Shown in pieces: positions 1 to 4,708 of a stretch of 10,646 bases of DNA. Made by a program: the position numbers and the translations under genes. Positions within the stretch are counted from its first letter, which is position 1; the number at the start of each line of letters is the position of its first letter. The notes under the pieces were generated by a model. It saw nothing but the letters and a program-made list of their open reading frames with translations. It did not search any database and was not told where the DNA came from. The stretch is from Xanthobacteraceae bacterium (GTDB lineage: Bacteria; Pseudomonadota; Alphaproteobacteria; Rhizobiales; Xanthobacteraceae), in assembly GCA_025929595.1 (NCBI GenBank), contig JAICQA010000058.1:1-10646 (forward strand). The letters run 5' to 3'.

Positions 1-2
1 CG

Positions 3-599
3 CTGATCTTCGCGCCGGCCGCGCAGGCTCACCCGCATGTGTGGATTACGCTCAAGAGCGATGTGGTCTTTTCCGCCGACGGCAAGGTGGCGGCGCTGCG
101 CTATGTCTGGACCTTCGACGATATGTACTCGGCCTTCGCGACGCAGGGCCTCGACAAGGACGGCGACGGCAAATTCTCGCGCGAGGAGCTGGCGGAGCTC
201 GCCGAGGTGAACGTCACCTCGCTCGAGGAGTTCAACTACTTCACGGTGGCGAAGAACGGCGGCGATGCGCTCGGCTTCGGCAAGCCGAAGGATTACTGGC
301 TGGAGATGAACAAGGACATCCTGACGCTCCATTTCACGCTGCCGTTGCAGAGTCCGGTGGCGCAAAAGGATTTCACGGTCGCCATTTTTGATTCGAGTTT
401 CTTCGTCGATCTCTCATTCCCGGAAGGCGCGAAGATCGAGCTGGTCGGCGCGCCGGTCGGTTGCGCTGCGGAAGCAATCCGGCCGCAGGGAGCCGAGACC
501 GCCGCGTCGAAGTTGTCCGAATCATTCTTCGAGAACCTGTCGGCTTCCGCGCAATTCGGCTCGCAGTTCGCGAGCCGCATCGTGCTGCGCTGCAAGTGA
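3..599 (+). CDS. DUF1007 family exported protein, 5' end outside window
   Basis: The reading frame is open from the first bases, so the gene begins upstream; a GTG at 39 is internal. The first visible residues (LIFAPAAQA then HPHVW) look like the end of a signal peptide with an Ala-x-Ala type cleavage site, so the mature protein should be periplasmic and begin near HPHVW. The body matches the DUF1007 family as I know it: HPHVW near the mature N-terminus, a Y-x-W-TFDDMYS stretch, and an EF-hand-like loop at 153-188 (D-x-D-x-D-G-x-F-S-x-x-E) that fits the canonical 12-residue calcium-loop pattern. The gene ends 5 bases before a possible GTG start of the NicO transporter gene. DUF1007 genes are often paired with NicO transporters, which suggests a periplasmic accessory role in nickel/cobalt handling. 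The biochemical function is unknown. The family call is firm; the role is inferred. Confidence 0.85.
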   Translation: MIFAPAAQAHPHVWITLKSDVVFSADGKVAALRYVWTFDDMYSAFATQGLDKDGDGKFSREELAELAEVNVTSLEEFNYFTVAKNGGDALGFGKPKDYWLEMNKDILTLHFTLPLQSPVAQKDFTVAIFDSSFFVDLSFPEGAKIELVGAPVGCAAEAIRPQGAETAASKLSESFFENLSASAQFGSQFASRIVLRCK

Positions 600-604
600 G
601 CGCG

Positions 605-1669
605 GTGTCTCGCCTCAATCCGCTCACCCCCGCGAAAGCGGGGGTCCAGCACTGGATTCCCGCTTGCGCGGGAATGAGCGGACTAATCTTGTTCGCGGTC
701 ATTTTTGCTCTAGCGCCTGTTGACGTTCTTGCGCAGGGCTCACCGTTCGGCGCCGGTCCGAAAGCGGCGCCGGCTCCGGACGGCATCATCGGGTGGATTT
801 TCGCCGAGCAGGCGCGTTTCTTCCGCTCGCTCTCCGCCGCGATCCGCGCAGCGAAAGCCGACGGCACCGCGGCGTGGGGATTGTTCTGGCTGTCGTTCCT
901 CTACGGCATCTTCCATGCCGCCGGTCCCGGGCACGGCAAGGCGGTGATCTCGGCCTATCTTCTCGCCGACGGCTCGACCATTCCGCGCGGCATCGCGCTC
1001 TCCGCGCTTTCCGCCATCGCGCAGGCGATCACGGCGATCGTGCTGGTCGGCATTGCAGCGCTCATTCTCGGCGCGACCGCGCGCGCGATGGGCGAAGCGG
1101 TGCGCATGCTCGAACTGGGCGCCTATGCCGTGATCGTCCTGTTCGGCCTCACGCTCGCCTGGCGCAAGGGACGCGTGCTCGCGCAGGCGCTCTCGGCGCG
1201 GCGCGCGCTGCCCGCGCAGGCGGGACACGAGCATGCGCGTCATCATGATCATCATCACCATGACGGGCATGTTCACGACGAGCACTGCGGCCACTCGCAC
1301 GGGCCGGAGCCGCAGGAACTGGCCGGCAAGGACTGGCTGAAGCGCGGGCTCGGGGCGGTCGCGGCCGTCGGCATGCGGCCGTGCTCGGGTGCGATCCTCG
1401 TGCTCGTCTTCACGCTCTCGCAGGGCATCTTTTGGGCCGGCGTCGCGGCGACCTTCGCGATGGCCGCGGGGACGGCCATCACGGTGGCGGCGATCGCGGT
1501 GCTCGCGGTCGGCGCCAAGGGGGTGGCGGCGCGGCTCGCCTCGGGCGGCAACGGTACGGGTGCGATTGCCGTGCGCGGGCTCGAATTCATGGCGGCGCTT
1601 GGGATCATCGCCATCGGCGTGCTGCTGTTCTCCGGCCTGCTCGCGTCCGAGCGGATGTTTCCGGCCTGA
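605..1669 (+). CDS. NicO-family nickel/cobalt transporter with His-rich loop
   Basis: This is an inner-membrane transporter or exporter of Ni(II)/Co(II) of the NicO (NixA/RcnA-like) type. With a GTG start at 605 it has 354 residues. It carries the two family signatures, HAAGPGHGK at residues 104-112 and GMRPCSGAI at 256-264. Between them lies a histidine-rich loop at residues 208-232, with 13 His in 25 residues plus one Cys, likely to bind or sense metal. Hydrophobic stretches support six or more membrane helices, and residues ending in VDVLAQ resemble a signal peptide or first helix. Start choice is uncertain. GTG 605 has AAGTGAG at 594-600 as a plausible ribosome site and gives an Arg-containing N-region, but it makes the repeat at 619-682 coding. 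ATG 674, inside that repeat, gives 331 residues (MSGLILFAV...) but lacks a usable Shine-Dalgarno. A further upstream in-frame ATG at 461 would overlap the DUF1007 gene and is unlikely. Export versus uptake cannot be decided from sequence. Confidence 0.88.
   Translation: MSRLNPLTPAKAGVQHWIPACAGMSGLILFAVIFALAPVDVLAQGSPFGAGPKAAPAPDGIIGWIFAEQARFFRSLSAAIRAAKADGTAAWGLFWLSFLYGIFHAAGPGHGKAVISAYLLADGSTIPRGIALSALSAIAQAITAIVLVGIAALILGATARAMGEAVRMLELGAYAVIVLFGLTLAWRKGRVLAQALSARRALPAQAGHEHARHHDHHHHDGHVHDEHCGHSHGPEPQELAGKDWLKRGLGAVAAVGMRPCSGAILVLVFTLSQGIFWAGVAATFAMAAGTAITVAAIAVLAVGAKGVAARLASGGNGTGAIAVRGLEFMAALGIIAIGVLLFSGLLASERMFPA
619..682. repeat. Multi-hairpin palindromic interspersed repeat at NicO gene start
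   Basis: The 64 bases can fold into a closed four-way structure. An outer 7-bp stem pairs 619-625 with 676-682. Hairpin one is an 8-bp stem, 626-633 with 638-645, capped by a GAAA tetraloop. A small 5-bp hairpin (TCCAG/CTGGA) spans 645-656. Hairpin three is an 8-bp stem, 656-663 (ATTCCCGC) with 668-675 (GCGGGAAT), with a TTGC loop; a base at each junction is shared between neighbouring stems. All arms are perfect. The layout matches a proteobacterial repeat I recall, usually seen as artefactual peptides resembling TPAKAGVQ..WIPACAGM. It lies in, or immediately ahead of, the coding start of the NicO gene, so it is either translated in frame or masks the start codon. Confidence 0.88.
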
Positions 1670-1676
1670 AATAGCG

Positions 1677-1771
1677 CCTCATCCTGAGGAGCCCCGTCAC
1701 CTCATCCTTCGAGACGCCGTGCTGCGCACGGCTCCTCAGGATGAGGTGACGGGGCGTCTCGAAGGATGGGG
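1677..1771. repeat. Interleaved palindromic repeat between NicO and TRAP genes
   Basis: The left arm CCTCATCCTGAGGAGCC (1677-1693) is perfectly complementary to 1730-1746. Inside and beyond it are two further complementary pairs: CCCCGTCACCTCATCC (1692-1707) with 1739-1754, and CATCCTTCGAGACGCC (1703-1718) with 1753-1768. The arms overlap, so alternative folds compete and two copies of a repeat unit appear to be joined or nested. CTCATCCTgAGGAG and TCATCCTTCGAGACG segments are typical of short repeats I recall as abundant in Bradyrhizobium-type genomes. There is no T-tract, so I do not call it a rho-independent terminator, although such structure between two transcription units could protect or end the upstream message. 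The stretch 1670-1791 holds nothing else that I can recognise. Confidence 0.85.
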
Positions 1772-1791
1772 CGCAATGCTATAACGCCGCG

Positions 1792-2301
1792 ATGCTCCGC
1801 CTCGCGCGACACATCGACCGGCTTTCAACGACGATCGGCCGTGCCGCGGCGTGGCTGGTGCTGGCAGCGGTATTGCTGCAATTCGCTGTCGTTGTGCTGC
1901 GCTACGTTTTCGGCGTGGGCTCGATCCGGCTGCAGGAGTCGGTCATCTATGCCCACGCGCTTGCGTTTCTGTTGGCCGCCGCCTGGGCGCTGAAGACCGA
2001 CGCGCATGTGCGGGTCGATGTGTTCTACGGGCGCGCGTCGGGGCGCACGCGCGCGCTCATCGATTTGCTCGGCACGATCTTTCTGCTTGTCCCGACGATG
2101 ATCCTGATCCTGTGGACCTCCATTCCCTACGCCGCCCGGGCCTGGGCGATCATGGAGGGCTCGCAGGAAACGGCGGGCTTGCCGCTCGTTTTTCTCCTCA
2201 AGAGCGTCATTCCGCTCTTCGCCGTGCTGATGATCCTGCAGGGCGCGGCGCAGGCAATGCGGGCGGTGGCGGCGCTCGGTGCCGCGCGCGGCGGGCGCTA
2301 G
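1792..2301 (+). CDS. TRAP transporter small permease subunit (DctQ type)
   Basis: The 169-residue product has four predicted membrane helices (about residues 18-36, 51-68, 90-108 and 131-152), the standard DctQ topology and length. Residues 30-79 contain the family-like pattern of an aromatic/hydrophobic helix ending LRYVFG, then LQESVIYAHALAFLLAAAWAL followed by a short polar segment with H-V-R-V-D. This subunit pairs with the large DctM subunit to form the membrane domain of a sodium-coupled tripartite transporter. The large subunit starts 4 bases after this gene's stop, so the two are almost certainly co-transcribed. I chose ATG 1792 because it begins right after the repeat and leaves a short basic N-region before helix 1; its ribosome site is weak. 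The family is firm; the substrate is unknown. The sequence resembles the mannitol/chloroaromatic-compound TRAP subgroup. Confidence 0.88.
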   Translation: MLRLARHIDRLSTTIGRAAAWLVLAAVLLQFAVVVLRYVFGVGSIRLQESVIYAHALAFLLAAAWALKTDAHVRVDVFYGRASGRTRALIDLLGTIFLLVPTMILILWTSIPYAARAWAIMEGSQETAGLPLVFLLKSVIPLFAVLMILQGAAQAMRAVAALGAARGGR

Positions 2302-2305
2302 AGCC

Positions 2306-3697
2306 GTGGCGCTCGGCGAAATTCTCGATCTCGTCATGTTCGCGGCCGTGATCGGCCTGCTGCTCACCGGCTATCCGGTCGCGTTCGCGCTTTCAGGCAC
2401 GGCGCTGTTGTTCGCGGTCCTCGGGCACGTAACGGGCGTGTTCGACCTCGCGCTCCTGCAGGCCCTGCCGCAACGCATTTACGGCATCATGACCAACGAC
2501 GTGCTGCTCGCGATCCCGCTCTTTGTGTTCATGGGCGTGATGCTGGAGCGCTCGAAGGTCGCGGAAGATTTGCTGGAGTCGGCGGGACGAATGTTCGGGA
2601 GCGTGCCGGGCGGGCTTGGCTACGCCGTGACGCTCGTCGGCGCGCTGCTGGCGGCCTCGACCGGCGTGATCGGCGCGACCGCGGTGACCATGGGCCTGAT
2701 TTCGCTGCCCGTGATGCTGCGGGCGAATTACGACAAGCGGCTCGCCTGCGGCTCGATCGCGGCCGCCGCGACGCTCGCGCAGATCGTGCCGCCCTCCACC
2801 GTGCTTGTCGTGCTCGGCGACCAGCTCGCCGTCGCTTACCAGCAGGCGCAGCTTGCGGAAGGGAAGTTCGCGCCGGAGACCGTCACGGTCGGCGACCTCT
2901 TCGCCGGCGCGCTCATTCCGGGGCTGATGCTGGCCGGGCTTTATCTTCTCTATCAGGCGGCGGTGGCGGTGGTCGCGCCCGAGCGCTCGCCGCCGCTCGC
3001 GGCGCTCGAGGGCGGGGCGCCTCGCATGGGCGACATGCTGCTCGCGCTGTTCGCGCCGCTGTTCCTCATTGTCGCGGTGCTCGGATCGATCCTGGGCGGC
3101 ATTGCTACGCCAACGGAAGCGGCGGCGGTCGGCGCGGTCGGTGCCATGCTGCTCGCGGCGCTGCGCGTGGGATTGCGCGGCTACATGCCGGTGCTGCGTT
3201 CTGCCCTTGAATCGAGCGTGCAGATCACCGCCATGATCTTCATGATCCTGCTCGGCGCGACCCTGTTCAGCCTCGTGTTTTGGGGCTTCGGGGGTGACGA
3301 GACCGTGCACCGGCTCCTGACGTCGCTGCCGGGCGGGACGTTTACGGCTGTCGCCGTCGTGATGGCGGCGATCTTCGTGCTCGGTTTTCATCTCGATTTT
3401 CTGGAGATCGTGTTTGTGGTCGTGCCGGTGGTCGGCCCGGTGCTTCTGCGCATGGAAGGCGTCGATCCGGTGTGGCTGGGCGTGCTGATCGCCATGAACC
3501 TGCAAACCTCGTTCCTGACGCCGCCGGTCGGGGCGACACTTTTTTATCTGCGCGGGGTCGCGCCGCCCGAGGTCTCTACCATGGACATCTATCGTGGCGT
3601 GATCCCGTTCGTTGTCATTCAGTTGCTTGCGCTGCTCGTCCTGTGGTTCTTTCCGGCGCTCGCCACATGGCTGCCGGGCGTCCTGTACGCTTCCTAG
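2306..3697 (+). CDS. TRAP transporter large permease subunit (DctM type)
   Basis: This is the large transport subunit of a TRAP system, about 463 residues from GTG 2306 and strongly hydrophobic along most of its length (about 12 helices expected). Recognisable DctM features are GYPVAFALSG in the first helix, GVMLERSKVAEDLL from residue 77, a Gly/Ala-rich ASTGVIGATAVTMGLISLPVML stretch, VPPST near residue 161, and the C-terminal MNLQTSFLTPPVG (TPPVG at 405-409). It is longer than the common ~425-residue form because of a polar insertion around residues 175-195 and a second near 230-245, as in the mannitol/chloroaromatic subgroup. GTG 2306 is preferred because it follows the DctQ stop by 4 bases; GTG 2279 would overlap DctQ and ATG 2336 would trim the leading segment. 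No solute-binding subunit gene lies within this window. Confidence 0.9.
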   Translation: MALGEILDLVMFAAVIGLLLTGYPVAFALSGTALLFAVLGHVTGVFDLALLQALPQRIYGIMTNDVLLAIPLFVFMGVMLERSKVAEDLLESAGRMFGSVPGGLGYAVTLVGALLAASTGVIGATAVTMGLISLPVMLRANYDKRLACGSIAAAATLAQIVPPSTVLVVLGDQLAVAYQQAQLAEGKFAPETVTVGDLFAGALIPGLMLAGLYLLYQAAVAVVAPERSPPLAALEGGAPRMGDMLLALFAPLFLIVAVLGSILGGIATPTEAAAVGAVGAMLLAALRVGLRGYMPVLRSALESSVQITAMIFMILLGATLFSLVFWGFGGDETVHRLLTSLPGGTFTAVAVVMAAIFVLGFHLDFLEIVFVVVPVVGPVLLRMEGVDPVWLGVLIAMNLQTSFLTPPVGATLFYLRGVAPPEVSTMDIYRGVIPFVVIQLLALLVLWFFPALATWLPGVLYAS

Positions 3698-3700
3698 GAG
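3696..3700 (+). promoter_or_regulatory. Ribosome binding site overlapping the DctM stop codon
   Basis: AGGAG sits 5 bases ahead of the ATG at 3706 and shares its first two bases with the TAG stop (3695-3697) of the upstream TRAP gene. This fixes the dehydrogenase start and implies that its translation is coupled to that of the transporter. Confidence 0.85.
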
Positions 3701-3705
3701 ACGAC

Positions 3706-4482
3706 ATGAAAGCCGAAACGATCTTCCGCCTCGACGGGCAGGTGGCGCTGGTGACGGGTGCGTCGAGCGGGCTCGGGAGCCGCTTCGCGCAGGTCGCCGC
3801 GGCGAACGGCGCGTCGGTCGTGCTCGTGGCGCGGCGCGCGGAGCGGCTCGCCGCCGTCAAGGACAAGATCGAGCAGGCCGGCGGGCGCGCCACGATCGCC
3901 GAAGCCGACGTCACCAACCGCGCGTCGATCGCGCGCGCCTTCGATGCGGCCGAAAAGGCGTTCGGCACGGTAACGCTCCTGGTGAACAACGCCGGCGTCG
4001 CGCATGCGAACCGCGCCGTCGACATGCCCGAAGAGGAATGGCGGCGGGTGCTTGGCACCAATCTCGACGCGGTGTTCTTCACCGCGCAGGAGGCGGCGAA
4101 GCGCATGCTCGCCGCCGGGAAGAAGGGCAGCATCGTCAATGTCGCCTCGATCCTCGGCCTCGGCGTGTCGAAGGGCACGGTCGCCTACGCGGCGGCGAAG
4201 GCGGCGGTGATTCAGGTCACCAGGACGCTCGCGCTCGAGCTGGCGTTCAAGGGGGTGCGGGTGAACGCGCTCGCGCCCGGGTTCTTCATGACCGAGATCA
4301 ACCGCGAGTTCCTGACCGGCGAGGGCGCGGGGATGACACGGCATATTCCGGCGGGACGCTTCGGTGAGGAGGGCGATCTCGACGGCCCGTTCCTGCTGCT
4401 TGCATCGGGTGCCGGGAGTTTCATGTCCGGCTCCACCATTGTGGTCGACGGCGGTCAGGTGCTGGCGATCCCGCCGGGCTGA
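3706..4482 (+). CDS. Short-chain dehydrogenase/reductase (classical SDR)
   Basis: The 258-residue product is a soluble NAD(P)-dependent oxidoreductase of the classical SDR fold. The cofactor motif TGASSGLG is at residues 17-24, an acidic Asp68-Val pair follows, and NNAG is at 94-97. The catalytic tetrad is complete: Asn119, Ser148, Tyr161 and Lys165, with the usual 13-residue Ser-Tyr spacing. The Arg pair at 43-44 after the second strand favours NADP(H), but this is only a tendency. The C-terminal GSTIVVDGGQ is also typical. The start is set by AGGAG overlapping the preceding stop; an open frame continues upstream to 3472 but lies inside the DctM gene. Tight coupling to the TRAP genes suggests that the enzyme oxidises or reduces the imported compound or a product of it. 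The substrate cannot be read from sequence. Confidence 0.93.
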   Translation: MKAETIFRLDGQVALVTGASSGLGSRFAQVAAANGASVVLVARRAERLAAVKDKIEQAGGRATIAEADVTNRASIARAFDAAEKAFGTVTLLVNNAGVAHANRAVDMPEEEWRRVLGTNLDAVFFTAQEAAKRMLAAGKKGSIVNVASILGLGVSKGTVAYAAAKAAVIQVTRTLALELAFKGVRVNALAPGFFMTEINREFLTGEGAGMTRHIPAGRFGEEGDLDGPFLLLASGAGSFMSGSTIVVDGGQVLAIPPG

Positions 4483-4562
4483 TCCCGTCGGTTATGTGCA
4501 GTGCGCCAAAGTGCGTGCAGCCGCCTCGTCCTGCAATTTTTCGCCGTAAGCCCCGCGCGAAA

Positions 4563-4598
4563 CGAAATTGCGCGGGCCATGGGCCTATGCGAGTTTCG
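4563..4598. promoter_or_regulatory. Imperfect dyad in oxidoreductase upstream region
   Basis: CGAAA (4563-4567) and TTTCG (4594-4598) form the outer arms, and GGCC-ATG-GGCC (4575-4585) forms a near-symmetric centre at about the same midpoint (4580). The arms between are partly complementary. It may be an operator or a structured leader, but imperfect dyads arise easily in such GC-rich DNA, so support is weak. The remainder of 4483-4624 shows no gene or terminator that I can support. Confidence 0.25.
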
Positions 4599-4624
4599 GC
4601 CGGAAACAAGCGAGTCCCGCGGCG

Positions 4625-4640
4625 CTCTCTATATAGAGAG
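4625..4640. promoter_or_regulatory. Perfect 16-bp palindrome, candidate operator/promoter
   Basis: CTCTCTATATAGAGAG is an exact inverted repeat without a spacer, ending 68 bases before the oxidoreductase ATG. Its AT-rich centre (TATATA) stands out in a very GC-rich neighbourhood and could serve as a -10 element, although I see no good -35 match at the usual distance. It does not fit the Crp (TGTGA-N6-TCACA) or Fnr/FixK (TTGAT-N4-ATCAA) consensus, so a link to the Crp/Fnr-family gene downstream is not supported by motif. I infer a regulator binding site; the regulator is unknown. Confidence 0.5.
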
Positions 4641-4708
4641 GAGCGGGCGGAGCGGGCCGGCGGGAACCCTTGAAACGGGGCCGCCGGGCGGATGCGGCGG
4701 AGAAGGCA

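Noticed and set aside
1677..1771. Rho-independent terminator for the NicO gene
   Set aside because: Strong hairpins are present but no run of T follows on either strand; the sequence is better explained as an interspersed repeat.
2393..3505. Long open frame (about 370 codons) on the minus strand opposite DctM
   Set aside because: Its translation is Arg/His/Glu-rich with no recognisable domain, and it mirrors a convincing DctM gene. It is the expected antisense shadow of GC-biased codons.
3472..3705. Extended N-terminus of the short-chain dehydrogenase
   Set aside because: The extension lies inside DctM, and AGGAG at 3696-3700 with ATG 3706 matches the family start.
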